32,803 nt of DNA, taken from the NCBI GenBank assembly GCA_964531675.1, contig CAZHFW010000042.1, positions 1-32,803 of the forward strand. Direction: 5' to 3'. This stretch comes from CAZHFW01 sp964531675 (GTDB lineage Bacteria; Planctomycetota; Phycisphaerae; Phycisphaerales; UBA1924). Positions 16,478 to 25,279 of this stretch are shown in pieces; position 1 is the first letter of the stretch; every line of letters begins with the position of its first letter. Below the pieces are notes generated by a model that saw only the letters and a program-made list of their open reading frames with translations, was not told where the DNA came from and did not search any database. Position numbers and translations under genes: made by a program.

Positions 16478-18478
16478 ATGCGGATCCCGGGGCACAAGAT
16501 CCACCGCGCGTTTCATGAACTCGATCCGTTCACCGACGAGCAGTGCGTCCGCTTCGTGCGCACCGCACGCGGCTCGCGCTGGCGGCGGCTCCGGACCGCC
16601 CTGCTGCTCGTGCTGGTCTGGTTGCTCACGCTCGGGCTGCTCTGGTTCATTGCGTACCGGATCCAGGAGTCCTGGCCGCCGCACCTTGCGGTGCGCTTGA
16701 CGCTCGGCCCCCGGGGCGAAACGCTCCGCGACTTCCTCTTGATCGCGGTCGCGCTGGGTCTCCCGACACTCTTCGCGACGCTGACGCGCGACGTCCGCCT
16801 CCGCCGTCGGATTCGCCGGGTGATCAACACGCGCGGCAGCTGCGCATCCTGCGGCTACGGACTCACGGGCTTGAGCGTGGGCGACGCGTTTGAGGTTCGC
16901 TGCCCCGAGTGCAACTTCGTGCTGCTCGCGGATCCGACGCTCGGAGAGGTGGTCGCGGACAGCGCGGGCGTGACGCGGTATCTCCCCTCGCCCGATCGCA
17001 TCGGCTCCTCGCGATGGCTCACGCCCAGACGTCGCAAGTGGATCCTCCGCATCGGCATCGGAGGCCCGATCGCGGCGGTTGTGCTCCTCGGAACGTTCTG
17101 GTTGCTCTACGAGCGTTTCCTGCAGAAGCAGGCGGCACAAGCCCTCGCCCAACGTCCCACGCCAGCGGCAGTGGAAGCACATCTGGCCCCGTACCTGGTG
17201 GGACAGCCAAGCGACCCTGACGCCTGGGAGGTGTTCTTCGAGGTTTCGCTCCAAATTCAGAAGTCGGATGCTGCCTGGCAACAACCGACGAACTCGAAGA
17301 AGGCGAGCAAGGTCCCGGATTTCTCGTCGGTGGCCGAGTTCTACCCGACGGTTCGTGACCAGAACGAAGAGCTGGATGTGGCGCTCGCCGAACGCGTGCT
17401 TCAGGTCTATGAAAACGACGGCGTCTTCAAGCTCATGGACGCGATGAGCGCCACGCCTCGGGCCAATCGGAGCGTTCCCTGGCCGACCGGCGGGGCGCCT
17501 CTGTCAGCCGTCTTCCGGTCCGATCTCTCGAACGTCAGGCAACTGACGCGGATCAACACTGGCAGAATGCGTCTGGCGTACAAGGAGCGGGACCTGGCCC
17601 GATTCAAGTCCTCGGTCGAAGCGGGCTTCGCCCTCGATCGCATGCTGCGAACCAGCCCGCTCCTGATCGAGTGGCTCACCGCCGACGCGGTGCTCGGATT
17701 GCACAACCGGACAATCTCGGAAGTCCTCTCGCAGAGGCCAGATCCCGCCTACGTCCACGCGATCCTCGACGCCCGCGAGCGGCAGGCCTCTCAAGTTCCC
17801 CGAGAAGCCCAGGCCGACGCATCGCGAGATCTGGATCTGGACGCGCTCGGATGGTTCTACGCCGAACCAGAGAGAGTCCGGTTCGGCGTCTTCTCCGCCA
17901 GAATCAGCCCGGGCCTCGTCAACTCAACCAGGTTCGTGGACCCGTGGGCCCAGCGACTCGGATCGCTCGAAGAGTCGAACGCCTACGTGAATGACTGCTG
18001 GCAGGTCACTCGCAAGGCGCTTCAGACGCTTCCGTTTCAGCGTCCGGACCTTGCCTGGCCCGATCCGCCCGGGATGGTCGTTGACCAGCTCTTCGGAGGC
18101 AGCCCGGGTCGATCCGTACGCATCTCCGACGAAGCCAAGCTCCGTGAGTTTCAGATCACCGTGCTCTGCGCCCTGGAGCTCTACCGCGCCGCTCATGGTG
18201 AGTATCCCGAGAGGCTCGAACAACTGATTCCGGATCAGCTCTCGACCGTCCCTCCCGACCCGTGGACGGGCCAGCCCTTCGGATATCGGCGCCTCGCGCC
18301 AGGCCCGAGCGGCCTGCCGCGCTTTGTTCTCTACTCCGCGGGCTCCGATCGGGAGGACAACCACGGGACGTTCGCAGGTGAAGGGGACATCCACTCGGTG
18401 CTGTTCGGCTTCATGCCCGGATTCGACGCTCGGCTGAACTTCGATCCCGAAGCAAAGAACGGCACCATGCTGCCCTGA
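16478..18478 (+). CDS. Membrane protein with zinc ribbon and GspG-like C-terminal region
   Basis: This 666-residue protein of unknown function has hydrophobic helices at about residues 40-59, 87-103 and 195-217. Between the second and third is a probable zinc ribbon: CASCGYGL (Cys122, Cys125) and CPEC (Cys142, Cys145). A large soluble region follows. The last 100 residues (about 565-660) read like the C-terminal part of major pseudopilin GspG: a helix with YRAAHGEYPERLEQL, then PPDPWTGQPFGYR and FVLYSAGSD. They lack the N-terminal pilin helix, so this is not a pilin. The start at 16478 is the first ATG after the preceding terminator; TACAAA seven bases upstream is a weak -10-like box. A second protein with a similar ribbon is at 22212-23750. 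Confidence 0.85.
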   Translation: MRIPGHKIHRAFHELDPFTDEQCVRFVRTARGSRWRRLRTALLLVLVWLLTLGLLWFIAYRIQESWPPHLAVRLTLGPRGETLRDFLLIAVALGLPTLFATLTRDVRLRRRIRRVINTRGSCASCGYGLTGLSVGDAFEVRCPECNFVLLADPTLGEVVADSAGVTRYLPSPDRIGSSRWLTPRRRKWILRIGIGGPIAAVVLLGTFWLLYERFLQKQAAQALAQRPTPAAVEAHLAPYLVGQPSDPDAWEVFFEVSLQIQKSDAAWQQPTNSKKASKVPDFSSVAEFYPTVRDQNEELDVALAERVLQVYENDGVFKLMDAMSATPRANRSVPWPTGGAPLSAVFRSDLSNVRQLTRINTGRMRLAYKERDLARFKSSVEAGFALDRMLRTSPLLIEWLTADAVLGLHNRTISEVLSQRPDPAYVHAILDARERQASQVPREAQADASRDLDLDALGWFYAEPERVRFGVFSARISPGLVNSTRFVDPWAQRLGSLEESNAYVNDCWQVTRKALQTLPFQRPDLAWPDPPGMVVDQLFGGSPGRSVRISDEAKLREFQITVLCALELYRAAHGEYPERLEQLIPDQLSTVPPDPWTGQPFGYRRLAPGPSGLPRFVLYSAGSDREDNHGTFAGEGDIHSVLFGFMPGFDARLNFDPEAKNGTMLP

Positions 18479-18530
18479 TCCGAAGTGAAGGCCCACGAGG
18501 ATTGAACGTGCAACACGCCTCGGAAGCAAT

Positions 18531-18563
18531 GAAAAACGCCCCGAGGCTTTCGCGTCGGGGCGT
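18531..18563 (-). terminator. Rho-independent terminator after FKBP gene
   Basis: Read on the minus strand, a 9-bp stem ACGCCCCGA / TCGGGGCGT is followed by TTTTT (18532-18536). It begins 24 bases past the FKBP stop. The plus-strand gene ending at 18478 has no T-tract here. Confidence 0.85.
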
Positions 18564-18586
18564 CTGAACTGCAAACCGGAATCGAC

Positions 18587-19420
18587 TCAACGGCCGCGGC
18601 CGCCGCCACCCGGGAGGTTGCGGACGCTCAGGAGCTCGACGTCCATGACGATCGGGCCCTCGGTCGGCCAGGAACCGCCGAGCTGGGGGTTGGCGTTGGT
18701 GAGCTGCTTGGGCACGTGGATCCGGCGCTTGCCGCCGACCTTCATGCCCTCAAGGCCAGTCTGGAGAGGCTGGAACTCGGAGGAGATCCAGATGCCGGGC
18801 TTGGCCGCGTCGCACTTCTGGACTTCCTTGCCGTCCTTGTCCTTCAAGGACGCCGCGACGACCGCGATGCACATGCCGGTGGCGGCATCGCCCTGGCCAA
18901 CCTGCACGTCCTCGACCTGCAGCGCGTCGACCATTTCGATCACGAAGACAAGATCAGCGTTCGGCGGGATGTCCGCGCCGGCGCCGCGCTCGCCGTAGCC
19001 GAGCTTGGCGGGGATGGTCAGGCGACGGACGCCGCCGACCTTCATGCCCGGGACGCCCTTCTGCCAGCCTTCGATGACGCCATCAAGCGGGAACGCGATG
19101 GGTTCGCCGCGCTCGAAGGAGGAGTCGAACTTCTTGCCGCCATCCTTGAGCGTGCCGTGGTAGTGGGCCACGACCATGTCGTGTTCCTTGATCTCGTAAC
19201 CATCGCCGAGCTTGATGTCCTCGACGATGAGCCCGCCCTCGAGCTCGGTCTTCTTCACAGCGGGGCCATCAGGCACGGGGATTCCTTTCGGAGCGGGGGG
19301 AGCGGCGGGAGTCGCCAGCTGCGGGGCCGCCGCGGGGGCGTCACCGGTGGGCTTGGAGTCCTGGGCGAAAGCGGTCGCCGCAAGACCCGCGGCCAGGAAA
19401 CAGGCAAGAGCAAATCGCAT
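18587..19420 (-). CDS. Exported FKBP-type peptidyl-prolyl isomerase, two domains
   Basis: This proline cis-trans isomerase, 277 residues, acts outside the cytoplasm. Residues 1-19 form a signal peptide (cleavage after AFA) followed by an Ala/Pro-rich linker. Domain 1 (about 58-165) is a good FKBP: FDSSFERGEP, GVIEGWQKGVPGMKVGG, RRLTIPAKLGYGERG, IPPNADLVFVIEM. Domain 2 (about 168-273) keeps the FKBP outline (LQTGLEGMKVGGKRRIHVPKQL...VMDVELLSV) but has lost the FDSS and LGYG motifs, so it is probably a chaperone-like or structural copy. The tail is Gly/Arg-rich. The ATG at 19420 has an AAAGGA Shine-Dalgarno. The gene stands alone with its own terminator. Confidence 0.93.
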   Translation of the reverse strand: MRFALACFLAAGLAATAFAQDSKPTGDAPAAAPQLATPAAPPAPKGIPVPDGPAVKKTELEGGLIVEDIKLGDGYEIKEHDMVVAHYHGTLKDGGKKFDSSFERGEPIAFPLDGVIEGWQKGVPGMKVGGVRRLTIPAKLGYGERGAGADIPPNADLVFVIEMVDALQVEDVQVGQGDAATGMCIAVVAASLKDKDGKEVQKCDAAKPGIWISSEFQPLQTGLEGMKVGGKRRIHVPKQLTNANPQLGGSWPTEGPIVMDVELLSVRNLPGGGGRGR

Positions 19421-19541
19421 GCATTGATCCTTTCGGGTGAGGGCGCAGGATAGGAGCCCCGGGCCCGGTTGGCCAAGCTCAACGACCCCATGCGATGGCT
19501 TCCAAACAGCGGCAGACCGCACGGAAAGCCCCGGCCCCGCA

Positions 19542-20486
19542 TCACTTGCCGCGCAGGACGCGCTCGACGAATCCCCCGTGGGCCTGCCCCGCCTCGTCGG
19601 TGTACAACCAGTCCACCACGTCTTCCGTCAACACCGTCACGCTCGCCCCTCGGCCTGGGAGCCCCTTCAGACCGGGCCGATTCAGAACCTCCCCCACGAA
19701 CCCCTTGGGATCAAGGGAGGCGACTTTGACCCACATGTACTCGACCCCTCCCGCGTCGTCTCGAAAGGTCCCCTTCACGATCGCTTCGCACTTGCCGGGG
19801 TGTTTCCCGAGTGCCGCGACCAACTCGGGCAACCGCTTGCGCGCGACCTCCATCGCAGCGTTCACGCGGGAGTCCCCCGCTTCCACCGAAACGATGGGCT
19901 CCTGGAGATCGTCGTCGCCAAAGACCTCACCGACCTTGGCGTTGGCCAGCTGGGCCGCCACGCCTTCTCCGGGCATCCCGATGCGCCCTTCCGCGGGCAG
20001 ATAGAGCAACGTGCAATCGTCGTCGAGCAGCTCGGCCGCGATCTTCCCGAGGAGCATGTTGTAGATCTTGGCTCTCCCATCCTTGGGGATGTGAACACCG
20101 CCAGAGTGGGCGTCGACCGATACCCAGGCCTTGTGGGTCACAAGCCCTTCGCGCGCCCGCGGATCCTCGAAGGACGCGACCGACCGTTCCAGATCCGCCG
20201 GACTCATGTAGGGCCGCCCGGAGTCCACGATCATCAGTGGCGGCACCTCGGGCACCACCACGAGGTACACCTTGGAGTCGGGCAATGGCCCATCCAGCAC
20301 CTTCAGCTCCGCCTCGTGCTTCAGTGCCCTCCAGACCGCGGCACGCACATCACGCTCCGTCAAGCTGCGCGGCCTGGACCGCATCATGACGATCGAGACG
20401 ATCATCGGATCCCGGCGACTCCTGAGCTGCCGCAGAATCACGACGAGGATCGCAAACACAACCAATCCGATGATCACAAACTTCAT
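19542..20486 (-). CDS. Membrane-anchored DUF2314 protein
   Basis: This 314-residue protein begins with a single hydrophobic helix (residues 1-18: MKFVIIGLVVFAILVVIL) and a basic RQLRSRR stop-transfer, so it is anchored with its bulk probably in the cytoplasm. The last 90 or so residues match the DUF2314 pattern: VKGTFRDDAGGVEYMWVKV, GEVLNRPGLKGLPGRGASV, DVVDWLY and GGFVERVLR. The middle part (MMRSRPRSLTERDVRAAVW, and a TLLYLPAEGRIGM stretch) resembles regions often found with this domain in uncharacterised proteins. The function is unknown. It stands between the FKBP and metalloprotease genes without close coupling. Confidence 0.8.
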   Translation of the reverse strand: MKFVIIGLVVFAILVVILRQLRSRRDPMIVSIVMMRSRPRSLTERDVRAAVWRALKHEAELKVLDGPLPDSKVYLVVVPEVPPLMIVDSGRPYMSPADLERSVASFEDPRAREGLVTHKAWVSVDAHSGGVHIPKDGRAKIYNMLLGKIAAELLDDDCTLLYLPAEGRIGMPGEGVAAQLANAKVGEVFGDDDLQEPIVSVEAGDSRVNAAMEVARKRLPELVAALGKHPGKCEAIVKGTFRDDAGGVEYMWVKVASLDPKGFVGEVLNRPGLKGLPGRGASVTVLTEDVVDWLYTDEAGQAHGGFVERVLRGK

Positions 20487-20574
20487 AGAGCCCCCATGGT
20501 CGGTCTGCCGAGTTTATCAAACGAACGTCATTTGATCGCTTCGACCGCATGCAAGGCGTGCAACGACCAAAGAA

Positions 20575-20604
20575 CAGGGCCCGACGCGTCAGCATCGGGC
20601 CCTG
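20575..20604 (-). terminator. Probable terminator after metalloprotease gene
   Basis: A 10-bp stem CAGGGCCCGA / TCGGGCCCTG with a ten-base loop starts 29 bases past the stop at 20633. On the minus strand it is followed by TTCTTTGG, a modest T-rich tail. Confidence 0.7.
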
Positions 20605-20632
20605 GTGCGAGTTCATTGGAGGCTCGGACGTC

Positions 20633-21799
20633 TCAGCGGTCCCAGCCGATGGCGTCGAAGCCGGCGACGTCGGTCGCGCGGAAGAAGTTGGGATAGAAGG
20701 TCTCGCCGTAGTCAAAGGCTGGATCCATGATCCCGATCGCGGGGATCTCCTGACGCCAGTGGCTCGCCTGCCAGGGGCTGCCGTCGGACAGGTGGATCTC
20801 GGAGGAGATGATGTCGAAGTTCACATCGTCGTTGGGGTTGTTCTTGACAGCCCAGCGCGGGCGCACGCCGAACTCCGCGGTCGTATCGGGGTTGTAGTCG
20901 AGCGACGCGGAGCCGTCGGTGTTGCGGAAGCGGAAGACGTCCAGCGACTCGATATCCCGATTGCGGAAGTCCACGCCGGAGCCAAAGCCCATGGCGTGCC
21001 CGGTCTCGTGGATGATCGTGTCCTGGAGCGAGATGGTGTTGGCGGTCACGCCGTTGGACGGGTCATAGTCAAAGGGGAACGCGGTCGAGTACTGCATCGA
21101 CGCGTCGTTCCCGGTCACTGTGCCGCCGGTGGCTTTCCAGTTGGCGAAGGTCCAGAAGATCCGATCCTCATTGGTAGTCGAGGAGGCCGAGTAACGCACC
21201 GGGATCGTCGTGCCGCTGGGGAGCGACGACTGGATGGTGTCGGACGCGTCCATGCCGCCGACGAGGGCAGCCCGCGAGCTGGCCCAATCGACATAGCCGT
21301 AGCTGCTGCTCGTGCCGCCGATGACGCCAGGGGAGAGGGCGGCGAAGCTGACGGTCACCGTGACCGTGACGGGATCGTTGGGGAACTGCGCTTCGAGATA
21401 GGCCTCGGCCGCCGCAAACGCGGGGATCGCCGCCGCCGGGACGCTGGCGCCTAGGACATAGACGAGGTTGAGCCCGCCCGCGTTGTTCGGTGAGTTGACG
21501 ACGCGGAGCCCCTCGGCGTTGGCCATGTCCGCGTCGTGGACCATCGCCATCCGCTGGAGGTCGCGGCCGGTCATCTGGGCCCGATTCGAGCACACGGGCT
21601 TCCAGACTTCCTGGCTTGGGAAGGCAATGACCTTGCCCGATCCATAAAGAACGCTGCTCCGCATGGGCAGCTCGCGGACAAACCTCGCGCTGTTGAGGGC
21701 CGGCTGCGCCACCGCAACGTCATCCGCTGCGACCTGCGCGCCAGCTGCGCCGACCAGAGCCATGAGCACCACCCCGGAACTCTTCACGATCCTGTGCAT
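20633..21799 (-). CDS. Secreted HExxHxxGF zinc metalloprotease
   Basis: This 388-residue protein has a signal peptide (residues 1-24, hydrophobic core VVLMALVGAAGAQVAA). A metzincin-like zinc site HETGHAMGFGSGVD is at 264-277. The first two His and the Glu are standard, but the third ligand of true metzincins (His/Asp at position 11 of the motif) is Ser, so Asp277 may take its place. The N-terminal half has LNLVYVLGASVPAAAIPAF and repeated VTVTVTV strands. I know this architecture from a family of planctomycete and proteobacterial proteases (the NF038122 type) whose substrates are unknown. The ATG at 21799 has a GAGGAG Shine-Dalgarno. No PEP-CTERM or other sorting signal is seen at the C-terminus. 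Confidence 0.88.
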   Translation of the reverse strand: MHRIVKSSGVVLMALVGAAGAQVAADDVAVAQPALNSARFVRELPMRSSVLYGSGKVIAFPSQEVWKPVCSNRAQMTGRDLQRMAMVHDADMANAEGLRVVNSPNNAGGLNLVYVLGASVPAAAIPAFAAAEAYLEAQFPNDPVTVTVTVSFAALSPGVIGGTSSSYGYVDWASSRAALVGGMDASDTIQSSLPSGTTIPVRYSASSTTNEDRIFWTFANWKATGGTVTGNDASMQYSTAFPFDYDPSNGVTANTISLQDTIIHETGHAMGFGSGVDFRNRDIESLDVFRFRNTDGSASLDYNPDTTAEFGVRPRWAVKNNPNDDVNFDIISSEIHLSDGSPWQASHWRQEIPAIGIMDPAFDYGETFYPNFFRATDVAGFDAIGWDR

Positions 21800-22211
21800 G
21801 CAAGCTCCTCTCAATGTCCACAGACGAAAACCCCGCGGCCAAACCGCCGGACAATGGAAGCAGGCCGCGGTCGACGCGGGCCAGACTACCTCCGCTTCCC
21901 GCCTTGTCAATCCCAACCTCTTGCGCTGCGACTCGAAGATGCGTCACTCTCCATGCCTCTGACGACAGAGTTGCGCCACGATCCGCCCGAGCACACCCGG
22001 ATCGAGTGTCTCTCCGAGGCGCGATCTCGCGCCGGCGCATCGCTTCGAAACTTCCGCGAGTTGGAGCGCGTTTCTCGCCCGAGCGTCCAGAAGCCGGGAA
22101 CAACCCCGGCCCACCGTCCGCGCTTCCGGATCGCGCCCTCCACGGGCGGAAGAGAAGGCCCTCTGATGGAGCGGAACCCGAGATCCGGTCTGCGATGTAT
22201 GCTCTTTGTCC
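21800..22211. other. Divergent intergenic region, 412 bp
   Basis: This is the longest gene-free stretch. It must hold the leader and promoter of the minus-strand metalloprotease and the promoter of the plus-strand gene at 22212. I see no convincing frame, tRNA, repeat or hairpin with a T-tract. Short open frames here have no start signal or protein-like composition. Confidence 0.5.
22198..22203 (+). promoter_or_regulatory. -10-like box for gene at 22212 (leaderless)
   Basis: TATGCT lies eight bases before the ATG at 22212; no Shine-Dalgarno is seen. Confidence 0.35.
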
Positions 22212-23750
22212 ATGGGGCAACCAAAGGCACCACTCTCCCCGGACTTGCCGACGATTGCGCCAAGCCATGTCATCCAGGGGCCCGAACGCCAAGTCCTGTC
22301 CATGGTGCTCGCGCCGGACGGCAGCACCGCCTGGTACGCAACCTCAACGCCCGTCGCAAGCCTCTCATCACTGCTGCACATTGCATCGCTCTGGATCTTC
22401 TTCGGTTACATCTTCTTGTCGTTGACGATCTTGCTGATCGTCAGGCTGCGGATCAGGCGTCGGCCAAGAACGATCGGCCGCCTCTACTGCCGACGCTGCA
22501 ACTACGACCTCACCGACAGTCCCGCGGCCCAGGCATGCTCCGAATGCGGCGTTCACCTGAGCAAACGCCGCCCCGTCCGAGGTCGTTCGCGACCGGCCCG
22601 GATGATTCCGGTCGTCCTGACTGGCATCGTCCTGTCGTTGCCCCTGTTCTGGATCCGGACTCCCGAGCTCCTCTCTCCCAAGGTCTGCGGCGTCCTCGAC
22701 ACATACTGGATCCCGGTCCCCGACTCACTCACCTCCCGGTGGCCGCAGCTTCAGACACGAAGGCTCGTGCAGCGCGGCGAGCAGATCCGCAAGCTCAACC
22801 TCTCCACAGGCCGGGACCGGACGCTGTTCTCGCTCAGCCGCACGTTCGCCGACCTGACGATCTCGCCGTCGGGGCGGAAGCTCATGATGCAGTCCAAGGA
22901 CGGGATGGGGCTGGCGCTGTACGACGCGCCGACGGGTCGGACACTCGCCTCGTATCAGACCAACCTCTCGAGACCGCCCGGCATGGGCTTCACCAAGCCG
23001 CTGGCGATCGCGTTCACCCCCGATGAGCGCGGCGTGTACTTCCAGTGGACCGGCGGCATCCGGCTGGAGAAGTTCGGGATCTCGCTCTGGGACTCGCGCA
23101 ACTCTTCCGTGACGACGATCTTCAGCAAGGAAAGCTGGCTCGCGCAGCGGAACGTCGGCGCACCCGGCACGTTCACGCCGACTTCCATGGGCCAAAGCCC
23201 GGCCTTCCTTTACACACCCTCCTTCATGCAGCAGCTTCAGGAGAAGCAGCTCGCGAACTCGCTGATCAACTCGGGGACAGAGATGCCTCTGGCTCCCCTC
23301 AAGTCCGTGAGCCCCGATTGTTCTCCGGCCGTCAGCATGAGCGAAGGGCTGGCGTTCTTCGTCGACGAGACGACATCCAAAGTGATCGCGTTGGACCTGG
23401 CGACAGGCGAACCCGCCGGGTCGCTCCCGGGCCCGGTCCTCGGGCTTTGGTCCTTGCTTGCGTTCTGCGAGGAACGCCAATGGCTCGCGGTCCCGGCGGT
23501 GAGTGGCTCGATCTTCATCCGCGACATCCGCCGGAAGGAGTGGATCGCACAGCTCACGCTCCCCAAGGGGAGCTACACGCCAAACCCCCGCTTCTCCGCT
23601 GACGGCTCCAAGCTCTGCGCGGTCGTGCAACGCAACCTGGACTCTGGGACTAGAGCGCCGGGGAATCCTGTTTCTCCCGCCAGCATGACCCACGACGGCG
23701 TGGTCTGGGATCTGTCGTCCATCATCGCGGCTCAGGAGAAGGCGAAGTGA
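22212..23750 (+). CDS. Membrane protein with zinc ribbon and probable beta-propeller-like domain
   Basis: This 512-residue protein is not recognised as a known enzyme. It has a hydrophobic helix at about residues 56-78, then a zinc ribbon CRRCNYDL (Cys93, Cys96) with CSEC (Cys109, Cys112), and a second helix at about 128-148. The long C-terminal part has repeated elements such as ISPSGRKLMM, AFTPDERGVYF, ISLWDSRN, IFIRDIRR and FSADGSKLCAVV. These resemble WD40/YVTN-type propeller blades, so a protein-binding sensor or scaffold is likely. The ribbon matches the protein at 16478-18478, which suggests a shared family of membrane proteins. The ATG at 22212 is chosen because a TATGCT box lies eight bases upstream; an adjacent TTG two codons earlier is possible. 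Confidence 0.8.
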   Translation: MGQPKAPLSPDLPTIAPSHVIQGPERQVLSMVLAPDGSTAWYATSTPVASLSSLLHIASLWIFFGYIFLSLTILLIVRLRIRRRPRTIGRLYCRRCNYDLTDSPAAQACSECGVHLSKRRPVRGRSRPARMIPVVLTGIVLSLPLFWIRTPELLSPKVCGVLDTYWIPVPDSLTSRWPQLQTRRLVQRGEQIRKLNLSTGRDRTLFSLSRTFADLTISPSGRKLMMQSKDGMGLALYDAPTGRTLASYQTNLSRPPGMGFTKPLAIAFTPDERGVYFQWTGGIRLEKFGISLWDSRNSSVTTIFSKESWLAQRNVGAPGTFTPTSMGQSPAFLYTPSFMQQLQEKQLANSLINSGTEMPLAPLKSVSPDCSPAVSMSEGLAFFVDETTSKVIALDLATGEPAGSLPGPVLGLWSLLAFCEERQWLAVPAVSGSIFIRDIRRKEWIAQLTLPKGSYTPNPRFSADGSKLCAVVQRNLDSGTRAPGNPVSPASMTHDGVVWDLSSIIAAQEKAK

Positions 23751-23820
23751 TCCATCGCCTCGGCTCCCTCGCCACGCGGGGCGCATGCTCGCTCACGGGG
23801 GTGACGCAGGTGAACACCGC

Positions 23821-23851
23821 AAAACGAAGAACCCCGAGCTTGCGCTCGGGG
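23821..23851 (-). terminator. Rho-independent terminator after DHS-like gene
   Basis: On the minus strand an 8-bp stem CCCCGAGC / GCTCGGGG with a four-base loop (GCAA) is followed by TTCTTCGTTTT. The stem begins 31 bases past the stop at 23882. Confidence 0.8.
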
Positions 23852-23881
23852 CTCTGATGGAATCATGAACTGTTCGGTCGC

Positions 23882-25027
23882 TTAGCGGGCAGCCTTCTTC
23901 TTGGCCGTCGCCTTCATGTACTCCGGCACGCCGTCGCCCTTCTCGAAGAGGTCGGCGAACTTGAAGCCCTTGCGTGCCTTCCACGCCTTGCGGTGGTAGG
24001 CGTCCGACGCGAGCAGCGGGAAGAGCGCCGAGAGCTCGCCGAAGACCATCTGCTCGTGGACGACGTCGACCTTGCCCCAGCTGCACGCCTCGCGGAGAGT
24101 GGAGCCAGAGAGGGCGCCGTCGCGGGAGTCCGCGACGGTCATCTGGATGGCGTACTTGTGCATCCCGATGTCGCCGCGGGCCTTGCCGCCCTTGCGCTCG
24201 TTGAGGAGCTCGGCCGCGACCACGATGTCCTGCGCGAAGTTCTTGGGAACGCCGCCGCCGAGCATGAGCAGGCCCGTGTCCTTGCACGCGAGCTTGATGT
24301 CGGTGAGCTCGCGGAAGTCCTTGCCCGAGTCGAAGGCGACCAGGCCGCGGCCCTCTTCGATGGCCTCGGTCTGCTGGAGAACGATGCCGAAGCCCGCGGA
24401 GCAGTCGCTGAACGCGGGGACGAAGATCGGAACGCGCTTCTCGTACGCGGTCTTGACCAGGGACTCGTTCTTCGGGTGGTTCTTGGCCAGATACGCGCCC
24501 ATCGCCTCGATGAACTCACGGCTCGAATACGCGCCGGGCTCGAAGGCGTTGAAAATCTTGTACGTCGCCTCGTCGCACGCGCGGAGATCGTCCTCATCGA
24601 TGTAGGTGTCGTAGATGCGGTCGATCATCCAGTTGCGCAGGGTCATGTCGTCGACCGGGGGCGCCTCGGGCGAGCCCGGCGCGATGTAGTGCTTGAAGCC
24701 CAGGCCTTCGAAGAAGTCCTGGTCGACGATGTTCGCGCCCGTGGACACGATCGCGTCGATCATGTTGTTCTCGAGCAGCGTGATGATCGCCTTCTTCAGG
24801 CCGGCGCTGATCAAGGAGCCCGCGAGCGTCAGGACGACGCCGCAGTCCTTGTCCTTGAGCATCATCGAGTAGATGTCCGCGGCGTTCGCCAGCGTGCGGC
24901 TCGAGTACGCCATCTCGCGGTAGGCGTCGATCACCGGGCGGGCGTCGAACTTGGTGATGTCGATGTGCTCGACCGGGCGGGAGAGGAGCTCTTTCTTGGT
25001 CCACTGAGACTTGGCGGGCTGAGGCAT
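23882..25027 (-). CDS. Deoxyhypusine synthase-like protein
   Basis: This 381-residue NAD-binding protein belongs to the DHS/homospermidine synthase family. The match to eukaryotic DHS is clear at the active site: EACSWGK holds Glu313, Trp317 and the enamine-forming Lys319 (human Glu323, Trp327, Lys329), followed by a matching LFPLL stretch. STGAN near residue 95 and LGGGVPK near 256 are also family-like. By hand alignment, human His288 is Asn263 here and human Asp316 is Leu306, both substrate-contact positions. Bacteria lack eIF5A, so the role is more likely aminobutyl transfer in polyamine metabolism (for example a homospermidine-type product) or something untested. The ATG at 25027 has a GGAG Shine-Dalgarno. 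The tail is Lys/Ala-rich. The gene is monocistronic with its own terminator. Confidence 0.9.
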   Translation of the reverse strand: MPQPAKSQWTKKELLSRPVEHIDITKFDARPVIDAYREMAYSSRTLANAADIYSMMLKDKDCGVVLTLAGSLISAGLKKAIITLLENNMIDAIVSTGANIVDQDFFEGLGFKHYIAPGSPEAPPVDDMTLRNWMIDRIYDTYIDEDDLRACDEATYKIFNAFEPGAYSSREFIEAMGAYLAKNHPKNESLVKTAYEKRVPIFVPAFSDCSAGFGIVLQQTEAIEEGRGLVAFDSGKDFRELTDIKLACKDTGLLMLGGGVPKNFAQDIVVAAELLNERKGGKARGDIGMHKYAIQMTVADSRDGALSGSTLREACSWGKVDVVHEQMVFGELSALFPLLASDAYHRKAWKARKGFKFADLFEKGDGVPEYMKATAKKKAAR

Positions 25028-25042
25028 GGCAAACTCCGATGC

Positions 25043-25163
25043 GAAGCTCAGGGCACTGGGCACTGGGCATCAGCCACTGGTGACAAGACACGCGCGAGGA
25101 ATGAACCGCTCCTGCGCCTGCAAACTGACCAGTGCCCGGTGCCCAAGGCCCAGTGCCTGCTTC
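25043..25163. repeat. Long imperfect inverted repeat between the dhs-like and M24 genes
   Basis: The left arm (25043-25081) and right arm (25128-25163) are imperfect reverse complements about 36-39 bases long, from GAAGC to ACTGGT and from ACCAGT to GCTTC. They separate a 46-base spacer. Both arms are built from GGGCACTGGGCACTGGGCA-type short repeats. The left arm lies 16 bases upstream of the DHS-like start, so it falls in that gene's leader or promoter region. Confidence 0.7.
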
Positions 25164-25279
25164 ATTCGGCCAAGCCCCCCTGGCCGGTGTTGATGTAACG
25201 GGTCGCCCGGGGGTGGCGGGCGATGCATCAGTATACGCGGCCCATCCCCGACGGATCGGGAGGCGAGCCCCGAACCTGA

